64,000 nucleotides of DNA. It comes from Saprospiraceae bacterium. Its GTDB lineage: Bacteria > Bacteroidota > Bacteroidia > Chitinophagales > Saprospiraceae. The position numbers were made by a program, and so were the translations under genes. Of the stretch, positions 49,882 through 57,903 are shown one piece after another; the first letter of the stretch is position 1; every line of letters begins with the position of its first letter. A model generated the notes under the pieces. It worked only from the letters and a program-made list of their open reading frames with translations, was not told the DNA's origin and ran no database searches. Where the stretch lies: the NCBI GenBank assembly GCA_019187365.1, contig JABARE010000001.1:310001-374000 (forward strand), written 5' to 3'.

Positions 49882-51525
49882 ATGGCCATGCAAATGAAAG
49901 AAAACGTACAACAGAACCTAAACGAAGACCATTATAAGCTCCTGTTATCAAAATTGGGCAAGACCGTAGCTAAAATTGAAGAAGGTGGTGGCTTAAAAAA
50001 ACTGGAAGCCCAGAGAGCAGACGGCAAGTTGACCGCACGTGAGCGGCTGGAACACCTTTTTGACCATGGAAGTCCACGATTTGAAATTGGAGCACTCGCT
50101 GGTTTTGAAATGTATGAGGAGCATGGGGGATGTCCGGCAGGCGGAGTCATTGTCATGCTGGGGTTCATACGCTCAAAGCTATGCATTGCCGTTGCCAACG
50201 ATGCATCGGTAAAGGCAGGTGCCTGGTTTCCCATCACCGGCAAGAAGAATCTTCGAGCCCAGGAAATAGCTTTGGAAAACAGAATTCCCATCGTCTATCT
50301 CGTAGACAGTGCCGGCGTTTACCTTCCGCTCCAGGACGAGATCTTTCCCGATAAAGAAAATTTTGGACGGATCTTTAGGAATAACGCCATTTTGTCGTCG
50401 AGGGGGATCCCTCAAATTGCTGCCATCATGGGGAGTTGTGTAGCCGGAGGTGCTTATTTGCCCATCATGTCGGACGAAGCGTTGATTGTGGAAAAGACCG
50501 GTTCTATTTTTCTGGCTGGCCCTTACCTGGTTCGGGCGGCCATCGGGGAGCAGGTAGATGCTGAAACACTTGGAGGGGCTTCAACGCACTGCGAAATCTC
50601 AGGAGTAACCGACTACAAAATGAAAAGCGATGTTGCATGCATCGAAACCATTCGAGACCTTATCGACAAGGTCAATGTCGAACCCGTCGTGCGCTTCGAT
50701 TGGAGGGAGTCTTTGCCACCCAAACGCGAAGCGGCTTCAATGCTTAAACTCTTTCCGGTTGACGGACAGAAACCCTACAGCATGTCAGAAATCCTGGAAT
50801 GCATCGTTGACGGGTCCGAACTTTTATGGTATAAGGAACATTACGGAAAGACCCTGCTTTGCGCCTATGCACGCATCGGAGGTTATGCTGTCGGCATCGT
50901 AGCCAATGACCGGAGGATCGTAAAATCAGGTAAGGGCGAAATGCAAATGGGGGGAGTCATTTATTCAGATTCAGCAGACAAAGCTGCCCGTTTTGTTATG
51001 AACTGTAACCAAAAGCGCATACCGTTGATCTTCTTTCACGATGTCACCGGCTTTATGGTAGGCACTCGCTCCGAACACGGTGGAATCATTAAAGATGGTG
51101 CTAAAATGGTAAACGCTGTGGCGAATTCAACCGTTCCAAAATTTACCGTAATAGTCGGAAATTCCTACGGTGCTGGCAATTACGCAATGTGTGGCAAGGC
51201 TTACGACCCGAGGTTGATCCTCGCCTGGCCCAGTGCCAAAATTGCAGTCATGGGTGGCTCGCAGGCAGCAAATGTGCTTTTGCAGATCCAGCTCAGTTCG
51301 ATGAAGTCGAAGGGAAAATCCCTCACTCCCGAAGAGGAAAAAACGCTGTTTGACCAGATCAACGATAAATACAACCACCAAACAAGCCCCTACTATGCCG
51401 CAGCAAGGTTGTGGGTAGATGCGATCATCGATCCAAGGCAGACCCGTGATTGGCTTATCATGGGAATTCAGGCAAGCAGCTTCGCGGACATCTCCAAGTT
51501 CAATCCGGGTGTCATTCAAACCTGA
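49882..51525 (+). CDS. Acyl-CoA carboxylase carboxyltransferase (beta) subunit, methylcrotonyl-/propionyl-CoA type
   Basis: A 547-residue carboxyltransferase of the biotin-dependent acyl-CoA carboxylase family. The N-half has GKLTARERLEHLFDHGSPRFEIG and CPAGGVIVMLGFI. The oxyanion loops are IMGSCVAGGAYLP (N-half) and VGNSYGAGNYAMCGKAYDP (C-half). The GGASTHCEISGVTDY segment and the terminal KFNPGVIQT suit the methylcrotonyl-CoA (leucine degradation) branch. Propionyl- or geranyl-CoA cannot be excluded. The biotin carboxylase partner is not in the window. The start may be any of three close ATGs (49882, 49888, 49894). Confidence 0.9.
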   Translation: MAMQMKENVQQNLNEDHYKLLLSKLGKTVAKIEEGGGLKKLEAQRADGKLTARERLEHLFDHGSPRFEIGALAGFEMYEEHGGCPAGGVIVMLGFIRSKLCIAVANDASVKAGAWFPITGKKNLRAQEIALENRIPIVYLVDSAGVYLPLQDEIFPDKENFGRIFRNNAILSSRGIPQIAAIMGSCVAGGAYLPIMSDEALIVEKTGSIFLAGPYLVRAAIGEQVDAETLGGASTHCEISGVTDYKMKSDVACIETIRDLIDKVNVEPVVRFDWRESLPPKREAASMLKLFPVDGQKPYSMSEILECIVDGSELLWYKEHYGKTLLCAYARIGGYAVGIVANDRRIVKSGKGEMQMGGVIYSDSADKAARFVMNCNQKRIPLIFFHDVTGFMVGTRSEHGGIIKDGAKMVNAVANSTVPKFTVIVGNSYGAGNYAMCGKAYDPRLILAWPSAKIAVMGGSQAANVLLQIQLSSMKSKGKSLTPEEEKTLFDQINDKYNHQTSPYYAAARLWVDAIIDPRQTRDWLIMGIQASSFADISKFNPGVIQT

Positions 51526-51544
51526 AACGCGGTATAATTGCATC

Positions 51545-51904
51545 ATGTCAACGCTCAATTTGCGGGTACTGCTGAAGCTGACGGTTTTTGTATGTTTTAT
51601 GCTATACGCTCATGCAGGATCCGGTCAAACCATGGATTCAACTTTTAGACCTCCCTTTTACAGGTTGGCACCAGATCTTCAATACCGTGCATTGGTAACG
51701 ACCACCAATTTGCCCGGTTCTTTATTGCCTAAGCAACCAAGTCCGTTGTTTTGTCGTTTCGAGAATTGGATAAACCCGGGAAGCCGGCATACGCTTTCAT
51801 TCCGGCTTGGAAATCATACGTATGCTCATCAGCTTGAATACGGCCCGACTTCGAATGTCCATCAGGAATTATTTTTCGTTCTTCCCAGAGCAGGAAAAGA
51901 TTGA
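51545..51904 (+). CDS. Small exported protein of unknown function
   Basis: A 119-residue protein with a signal peptide (LKLTVFVCFMLYAHAGSGQ). The mature part contains LFCRFENWINPGSRHTLSFR and LGNHTYAHQLEYG, a pattern (FCR-E ... FRLG ... Y ... LE) I believe recurs in short exported Bacteroidota proteins; this is from memory. It follows the carboxylase gene by 19 bases and may be co-transcribed. Its last 43 bases overlap the convergent bshB1 gene. Confidence 0.7.
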   Translation: MSTLNLRVLLKLTVFVCFMLYAHAGSGQTMDSTFRPPFYRLAPDLQYRALVTTTNLPGSLLPKQPSPLFCRFENWINPGSRHTLSFRLGNHTYAHQLEYGPTSNVHQELFFVLPRAGKD

Positions 51905-52647
51905 AAGACATCCTGAATTCCAGCGTGTACCGGCAGCTGGAATCCCTCTCCATAAGAAAACCCACAAGGGCGTCCAACGACTTTCGCATTGGCGCGAATG
52001 GTTTCAAAAAAGTCTGCGCCTGATATTGGAGTAGCCGGTTCAGGGGACTGCTCCTGATAGAATTGGGATGCATAACATTGCAACAAATTGATTTTGTCAT
52101 CCATATACTCGCTGATATCAATGGCGATATCCGGCTCTAATTGATGGTCTTGAATGTAGTGCATAAGCATTGCAGGCCTCCATCTTTCCTGGTTCTGTCC
52201 GTGATAACCTGTAGTAACAACTTTTGACAAACCAGCGTAGAATGCTGCATCTGCAACCAGCCTGGCAGCCCTTCCATGATCGGGATGGCGGTCGCGCACC
52301 GCATTTGCCAGCACAAGACTGGGGCGGCATTCCCGGATTAAACGAATGACCGCCATCAACTCCTCCTCCCCCTGCGAAAAAAATCCGTCGCGAAGGTTGA
52401 ACTGAACTCGAAACCTGGCCCCCATGAAATTGGCGGCACTCAAAGCTTCCTCAGTGCGCAAATCGGCATTTCCACGCGTTCCCAGTTCACCACGGGTAAG
52501 GTCTGCAAGGCCAACCGAGTAACCAAGTGCAATGTGCCGCAAGAGCGTTCCACCGCAACAGAGTTCGACATCGTCGGGGTGAACGCCAAATGCAAGGATG
52601 TCGATGACATCCGGTGCATTCAGTAAAAAGTTGGTGCGAATTTCCAT
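51862..52647 (-). CDS. bshB1: Bacillithiol biosynthesis deacetylase BshB1
   Basis: A 261-residue zinc LmbE/PIG-L-fold deacetylase that removes acetate from GlcNAc-malate in bacillithiol synthesis. Landmarks are LAFGVHPDDVELCCGGTLL (zinc ligands His-Pro-Asp-Asp), LTRGELGTRGNADLR (BshB1-specific) and VRDRHPDHGRAARLV (third ligand). The C-terminus is slightly longer than usual (DVFQSFPALGRTKNNS). It lies four bases after fabH and is probably co-transcribed with it. Its 3' end overlaps the convergent small exported gene by 43 bases. Confidence 0.94.
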   Translation of the reverse strand: MEIRTNFLLNAPDVIDILAFGVHPDDVELCCGGTLLRHIALGYSVGLADLTRGELGTRGNADLRTEEALSAANFMGARFRVQFNLRDGFFSQGEEELMAVIRLIRECRPSLVLANAVRDRHPDHGRAARLVADAAFYAGLSKVVTTGYHGQNQERWRPAMLMHYIQDHQLEPDIAIDISEYMDDKINLLQCYASQFYQEQSPEPATPISGADFFETIRANAKVVGRPCGFSYGEGFQLPVHAGIQDVFQSFPALGRTKNNS

Positions 52648-52651
52648 GAGA

Positions 52652-53719
52652 TCAGATAGCCCAACGCATCAGTGCAGCGCCCCAGGTAAAACCACTTCCA
52701 AACGCTGCCAGGCAAACGAGGTCATTGCGACGGATGGCGCCAGCTTCAAACGCTTCGCAAAGTGCAATCGGAATGGAGGCTGCTGTGGTGTTTCCGTATC
52801 TCTGGATGTTGTTCCAAACTTTTTCATCAGGTAAACCAAGTTTTTTCTGAACAAATTGGCTGATGCGCAAGTTCGCCTGATGTGGTATGAGCATATCCAC
52901 ATCGCCGATACTCAAACCGGCATTGTGTAGACTCTCGCCGATCACTTCAGGAAATTTCTGTATGGCCGTTTTAAAAACCAGTTGTCCGTTCATGCTAGGA
53001 AAGATCAATTGCTCTTCCCACATTTTCTGTGTGAGGAAAAGTCCTCCGTATCCGCCTTCCGGGTAACCCAGGTCAGTCTGTTGTTGATGATATCCTCCGT
53101 GGCAGCCGGGATTGATAAAAGCAAGTTCTTCAGCATACGTTCCATCTGCGTGCAAAACAGTATTGATCACTCCGGGTTCTTCCTCTCCTGTGGGTTGCAA
53201 TACGACTGCCCCTGCCCCATCGCCAAAGATAACCGTAACATTGCGTCCCCGTGTCGTGTAGTCGAGCCCCATAGAGTGCATCTCGGCACCAACGAGCAGG
53301 ATGTTTTTATATTGACCGGTGCGAATGAACTGATCTGCTATGGAAAGGCCATATATGAAGCCGCTGCACTGATTGCGAATGTCGAGGGCTCCCACCTGGC
53401 TCCCACTTATTTTCAATTCCCGTTGGAGTAAAACGCCGCACCCCGGGAAATAATAATCCGGAGAAAGGGTAGCAAAAATGATAAAGTCAATTTCCTCAGC
53501 CTGAATCCCTGCCATCTCGATGGCATTCTTTGCTGCCCTGGCACCAATGGTGGTTGTCGTTTCAAGGTGCGGCGTACCGTATCTTCGTTCGACTATGCCC
53601 GTCCGTTCCTGGATCCAGGCATCGGTAGTATCCATCAATTTTTCAAGTTCTTTATTCGATACGACCGTCTCCGGAACATAGTACCCTAAACCAGCAATCT
53701 TAGATCTAATACTTCCCAT
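52652..53719 (-). CDS. fabH: 3-oxoacyl-ACP synthase III (FabH-type)
   Basis: A 355-residue thiolase-fold condensing enzyme starting fatty-acid chains. The catalytic triad is Cys118 in RNQCSGF, His280 in IPHQANLRI and Asn310 in RYGNTTAASIP. The N-terminus MGSIRSKIAGLGYYVPE is typical. An insertion around residues 195-235 (GCHGGYHQQQTDLGYPEGG) makes it longer than E. coli FabH (317), as in several Bacteroidota paralogues. It may therefore be a specialised KAS III (branched chain or aryl polyene) rather than the housekeeping copy. bshB1 follows by four bases. Confidence 0.9.
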   Translation of the reverse strand: MGSIRSKIAGLGYYVPETVVSNKELEKLMDTTDAWIQERTGIVERRYGTPHLETTTTIGARAAKNAIEMAGIQAEEIDFIIFATLSPDYYFPGCGVLLQRELKISGSQVGALDIRNQCSGFIYGLSIADQFIRTGQYKNILLVGAEMHSMGLDYTTRGRNVTVIFGDGAGAVVLQPTGEEEPGVINTVLHADGTYAEELAFINPGCHGGYHQQQTDLGYPEGGYGGLFLTQKMWEEQLIFPSMNGQLVFKTAIQKFPEVIGESLHNAGLSIGDVDMLIPHQANLRISQFVQKKLGLPDEKVWNNIQRYGNTTAASIPIALCEAFEAGAIRRNDLVCLAAFGSGFTWGAALMRWAI

Positions 53720-53803
53720 GATTTAATGCGCTTATCTGGGCAGGTGCCAGCGGAAACGCCCCCGGCCGGCAGGATCCAATGGCATTTCCACACCCTAGCG
53801 CTA

Positions 53804-53811
53804 CAAAATTA
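53804..53811 (-). promoter_or_regulatory. -7 box TAATTTTG for fabH-bshB1
   Basis: Exact TAnnTTTG on the minus strand within the 231-base gap upstream of fabH. It would give a leader of about 80 bases. Confidence 0.45.
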
Positions 53812-53950
53812 AGCATCACAGCGAAATAGGCAACACATTAAGGCGCTCACCCCTTGATCTTCCTGAAGGGTTCCGGAGCGCTTTCGAAATGAGGGCACCA
53901 TCGGTTGGTAGCTTCCAAATTTTGTCCGCGCCCTCCTCTTGAGGCAAATA

Positions 53951-55258
53951 TTACGTTTTTCGTTCCTTTTTCTTGGCGGCGGGAAAGAGCACGTTGTTTA
54001 AAATAAGGCGGTACCCCGGTGAATTCGGGTGCAGGTTGAGGTCGGTTGGAGGATCACCAACGAGGTGCTGGTAATCTTCAGGGTCATGTCCTGCGTAAAA
54101 AGTCCACGTACCATAGCCAAACGACCCATGCACGTAGCGGACTTCATCAGCAGCTTTATTATCCCCCAAAATGAGGACCTCCGGTTTCACCAGGTCCTTC
54201 TTGAAGGCGGTCGTTTGTCCCATAAAGCCCTTTACCGTGCGCGTATGGCACTGTGTCAACATGGTAGGTACGGGGTCCCATTTAGCCGAAAAATCGAATA
54301 GAGAAAAATAATCATTTTCCGGGATGACCTGGCGCTGGTAGGTGTTATCGATGGTGGAAAATTCGTATTCCATGGGGTTTTCAACCAGAGTGAAATTCCG
54401 GAAGGCAAAGGTGGGCTCAAAGCGTAGCCGGGAGCCGGGCTTGCTATCGGCCGGGTCACCGTCGAACACGACAGCACAAATGTCCACTCCTTCGGCCGCA
54501 AGGGCTATGTCGTAGGTATCCGTTGCCGAGCACATTGCGAACATAAACCCGCCACCTGCTACGTACTCCCTGATTTTCTTAACGACAGCCAATTTGCATT
54601 GACTCACTTTGTCGAAACCCAGCTCCCGGCTTAGGCGTTCGGCACGCTTCTGATTTTCAATGTACCAGGCTTGCGTGTGTTGACCTCTGTAAAACTTTCC
54701 GTATTGGCCTGTAAAGTCTTCGTGATGAAGGTGTAACCAATCGTATTTCGGCAATAAGCCGTTGAGGATTTCGCCGTCGTAGATCTTTTCAAAAGGGATT
54801 TCAGCATAAGTTAGCGCTAAGGTCACCGCGTCGTCCCAAGGTTGAATTCGCTCTCCCTTTTCATTAAATTCGGGCGTATAGACGGCTATTTTGGGAGGCT
54901 TTTCAAGTTTGATGACCTCTTCGTTTCGCTCTGGATCGGCAATTGTCAATTTGAGTTGCACAAATTCGCCGGCGGAGAGAATTTGATAGCTGACACCGCG
55001 GATCTTGCATTCTCTTTCGAATGAAGCGGTATTGGGAAGGACGAAGCTCCCCCCCCGGTGATTGAGGAGCCAATATGCCTCAACACCTTGATCCAGAACC
55101 CAATAAGTGATCCCGTATGCCTTTAGATGGTTGGCTTGACGGGTGTCCATGGGAATAAAGATGAAAGAAGCGGAAACCTGCCTGGTCGCAACAATAAAAA
55201 GCAATAGAACCACAACTCGCATCAGGGGCATCCCAAATCCAACTCGTATGCACATCAT
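53951..55258 (-). CDS. Conserved exported Bacteroidota protein, usually mislabelled 'asparagine synthetase B'
   Basis: A 435-residue protein with a signal peptide (from MRVVVLLLFIVATRQVSASF). Its sequence follows a strongly conserved Bacteroidota family: NHLKAYGITYWVLDQG, WLLNHRGGSFVLP, the PKIAVYTPEF block, QPWDDAVTLALTYAEIPFEK, YDWLHLHHEDFTGQYGKFY, FMFAMCSATDTYDIALAAEGVDI and DLNLHPNSPGYRLILNNVLFPAA. No asparagine-synthetase or Ntn-amidotransferase motif is present. The GGGFMFAMCSATD patch looks like a glutamine-amidotransferase-like flavodoxin fold, which is inference. Internal ATGs at 55231 and 55222 may be the true start, because a one-mismatch -7 box (TATCTTTC, 55262-55269) nearly touches 55258. 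Confidence 0.88.
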   Translation of the reverse strand: MMCIRVGFGMPLMRVVVLLLFIVATRQVSASFIFIPMDTRQANHLKAYGITYWVLDQGVEAYWLLNHRGGSFVLPNTASFERECKIRGVSYQILSAGEFVQLKLTIADPERNEEVIKLEKPPKIAVYTPEFNEKGERIQPWDDAVTLALTYAEIPFEKIYDGEILNGLLPKYDWLHLHHEDFTGQYGKFYRGQHTQAWYIENQKRAERLSRELGFDKVSQCKLAVVKKIREYVAGGGFMFAMCSATDTYDIALAAEGVDICAVVFDGDPADSKPGSRLRFEPTFAFRNFTLVENPMEYEFSTIDNTYQRQVIPENDYFSLFDFSAKWDPVPTMLTQCHTRTVKGFMGQTTAFKKDLVKPEVLILGDNKAADEVRYVHGSFGYGTWTFYAGHDPEDYQHLVGDPPTDLNLHPNSPGYRLILNNVLFPAAKKKERKT

Positions 55259-55347
55259 ATTGAAAGATACTAAATTCTAGTTAATAAATCCAACACCAAA
55301 TCACTTGCCCTCCATTTTTTGGATATTTGCACTGATTTTAACGAAAA

Positions 55348-57444
55348 ATGGAGCAAATTAGTTTTAGCTACCCGGCCTGGATGCTTGTCCCATGCTTATT
55401 GCTTGCCCTGGGTATTGCAGCCTTGGTTTACCAACGTTCGCAAGCCCTTGCAGACAAAGGCGTTGGTGCAAAATGGCTGCTATTTGCTTTGAGGGCGACG
55501 GCAGCATTTTTGCTCTTACTTCTTTTACTTAACCCGATTTTCAAACTACTCAGGGAGGAATTTCGTCGTCCCGTTTTGGTTATTGCGCAGGACGTAAGCA
55601 AATCACTTGAGACCATGCGCTCTGAAAAACGGCAGGAGTACCTGCAAGCACGGAATGCAATGGAATCTGCCCTGTCGGAAAAATACGAGTTGGTCAGACT
55701 GGAATTCGGTGAACGCGTTGAAACCACTCGTTCAGACAGTTTTGTTTCGTCATACAGCAATTTAAGTTCGGTTCTTGACCACTGTATGAACAATCTGGAC
55801 CTTCGCACATTGAACGGGGTCATTTTTGCCAGTGACGGCATTTACAATCAGGGAAAGAATCCCCTTTACCATCCCTTACTGACTCAGCTTCCCCTTTTCC
55901 CAGTCTTATTGGGAGACTCCTCTGTTTTCAGAGATCTTTCTCTGGCAAATCTGTACCACAGTGAAATCATTCATTCCGGCGATCCTTTTGCCGTGCAGGT
56001 TGACGTAAAGGCAAGAAACTGTTCAGGAGAGCCATTTACCCTGGCTGTATCTGAATATTCGGAGGGTACCTGGAAAAAAGTCGCAGTCACCCAGTTCACT
56101 ATTAACTCCACTGTCTTTTTTCAAACGGCTGAGTTTGTTCTTCAGAGCAAAGTGCCGGGCATTTATCGCTACCGGCTCGAAGCCACTCAATTGGCCGGGG
56201 AGAAAAACACTGCCAACAATTTCAGAGAATTCTTCATTGAAGTACTCGAAACTAAAGCCCGGGTGCTCATTTGGGCCCACTCACCACATCCCGATGTCGC
56301 AGCGATCCGGAATGCCCTATCCGGGACAAACCGCTATTCTGTCGATGTTCTTTACAGCTACAACAAGAATATTGAGACAGCCAATTATCAATTGGTGATC
56401 TTGCATCAGATGCCTTCGTCATCAAAAATATCATCAGCGCTAATGAATTCAATCCAGGAAGGCAAAATCCCATCTGTTTTCATTACAGGCGAAGCCACCG
56501 ATGTTACACAATTCAATGCATTCCAGGGTGTCCTTCGAATCTCCAATGGAAACCGAAGTGTGAATGAAGTAACCCCGCACACCAATCCTGACTTCAAGTC
56601 CTTTACCCAACCCGAGGGTCTTACTTCCTTTTTACAGCGTTCTGCACCGTTAAACTGCCTTTTCGGCACATATGAAACGCATCCATCGGCCACGGTTTTT
56701 TTATATCAAAAAATTGGCAAAGTAGAAACCCAATATCCTTTGTGGGTACTATCCGATATGGCTGGGCAGCGGCGCGCTTTCATACTCGGAACCGGACTTT
56801 GGAAGTGGAGGCTATCGGAATTTGGCAGCAGCAACCGAACCCAGGTTTTCGATGAACTGATTTCGAAAACTGTTCACTACGCAATTACAAAATCTGATGA
56901 CCGCAGGCTTCGGGTCAACAGCTCAAAGTCCATTTATCCTTCCGGTGAGCAGGTCTTTTTTACGGCTGAATTTTACAACGACAACCTCGAACGCATCAAT
57001 CAGCCAGACCTGCACCTTGAGATCACTGACGAAGGAAAAAGTCAGTATCCCTTTGTATTCTCAAAAACGGAAAACTATTATACGCTTGGCGCAGGATCCT
57101 TCAGTCCCGGATCATACCAATATTCGGCTAAAGTCAACTGGAACCAGAAAGAATACCGGAAGGGTGGTCGGTTTTCGGTTAGCTCATTTGATCTTGAAAG
57201 AGCTGAGACAACTGCCGATTTTGAGCTGCTTCGCAATCTGGCAGATAAATCTGGCGGACAAGCCTTTGCCGCCAGCGAACTCGAGCAGCTGACTTCGGTG
57301 CTCCTGCAGCAACCTAAAAGCAAATCGACTATGTATTTCAATATTGATTTCATTCCACTCATTGACATCAAATGGGTGTTTGTGGCAATCTTTATACTCT
57401 TTGCGACTGAATGGTTCCTGCGCCGGTTCTGGGGCAGTTATTAA
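55348..57444 (+). CDS. VWA-domain inner-membrane protein
   Basis: A 698-residue membrane protein. Two N-terminal membrane helices (10-28, 43-64) are followed by a von Willebrand A domain whose MIDAS motif DVSKS (Asp82) and later ASDGIYNQG are intact. The periplasmic part has two Ig-like stretches and an ALKN-type segment (VLIWAHSPHPDVAAIRNAL). One membrane helix lies near the C-terminus (about 670-690). The layout resembles BatA-like or glutamine-amidotransferase-like VWA proteins. A one-mismatch -7 box (GATATTTG, 55322-55329) lies 18 bases upstream. Its role is unknown; metal-dependent protein binding is the family expectation. Confidence 0.85.
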   Translation: MEQISFSYPAWMLVPCLLLALGIAALVYQRSQALADKGVGAKWLLFALRATAAFLLLLLLLNPIFKLLREEFRRPVLVIAQDVSKSLETMRSEKRQEYLQARNAMESALSEKYELVRLEFGERVETTRSDSFVSSYSNLSSVLDHCMNNLDLRTLNGVIFASDGIYNQGKNPLYHPLLTQLPLFPVLLGDSSVFRDLSLANLYHSEIIHSGDPFAVQVDVKARNCSGEPFTLAVSEYSEGTWKKVAVTQFTINSTVFFQTAEFVLQSKVPGIYRYRLEATQLAGEKNTANNFREFFIEVLETKARVLIWAHSPHPDVAAIRNALSGTNRYSVDVLYSYNKNIETANYQLVILHQMPSSSKISSALMNSIQEGKIPSVFITGEATDVTQFNAFQGVLRISNGNRSVNEVTPHTNPDFKSFTQPEGLTSFLQRSAPLNCLFGTYETHPSATVFLYQKIGKVETQYPLWVLSDMAGQRRAFILGTGLWKWRLSEFGSSNRTQVFDELISKTVHYAITKSDDRRLRVNSSKSIYPSGEQVFFTAEFYNDNLERINQPDLHLEITDEGKSQYPFVFSKTENYYTLGAGSFSPGSYQYSAKVNWNQKEYRKGGRFSVSSFDLERAETTADFELLRNLADKSGGQAFAASELEQLTSVLLQQPKSKSTMYFNIDFIPLIDIKWVFVAIFILFATEWFLRRFWGSY

Positions 57445-57470
57445 TTCCCACTTACCAGGAATGTGTTTTT
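57444..57470 (+). terminator. Possible terminator after the VWA gene
   Basis: A short stem ATTCC/GGAAT with nine-base loop is followed by GTG and five T residues. A second dyad (GGGTA ... TACCC) lies just downstream at 57472-57489. Both are weak. Confidence 0.35.
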
Positions 57471-57903
57471 AGGGTACCTCGAATTACCCACCATTGCGCC
57501 ATCCAACCCGCAAAGGCTCCCGCGCTGAATGAATTTAGCTTCACAATCCTTCGTTGCAGCTCAGTCAGTTATTGCTCCACATAGCTTCCTTCACCGCGCC
57601 TCGTCTTGTTTCCCTAAATTCCTTCTGGCATCAACAGGGAGTGAAGAGAGGCAGCCCTTTTCATTCTGGCAGCAAAACTGGGTTATTCGAGATGCTCTTA
57701 ATTCACAAGCTCCAAAGCGATTGTCCGTTGGAACACATCCACGTTTGCCATTCGGCAATTGATTCGCCACACCGACAAATTTATACTCCCCTGCTGCCAA
57801 GGCAATCAGTTAATGCCCGATGGCAATAAACCATAACGGGTAATTCAATCAATTCAAACAACTACCATACCATGGGATGATACCTTCGCAATGAAACCAT
57901 TCT
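57471..57903. other. 433-base intergenic stretch with no supported gene
   Basis: This is the longest empty interval in the window. Three short open frames (77, 91 and 69 codons) lie on both strands, but none has a signal peptide, domain motif or plausible composition. No TAnnTTTG match was found for comEC. It could be a decayed gene or an untranslated RNA; the sequence alone shows neither. Confidence 0.5.

Noticed and set aside
57529..57829. Short overlapping open frames in the gap before comEC
   Set aside because: Three frames on both strands, none with a signal peptide, domain or consistent coding character.
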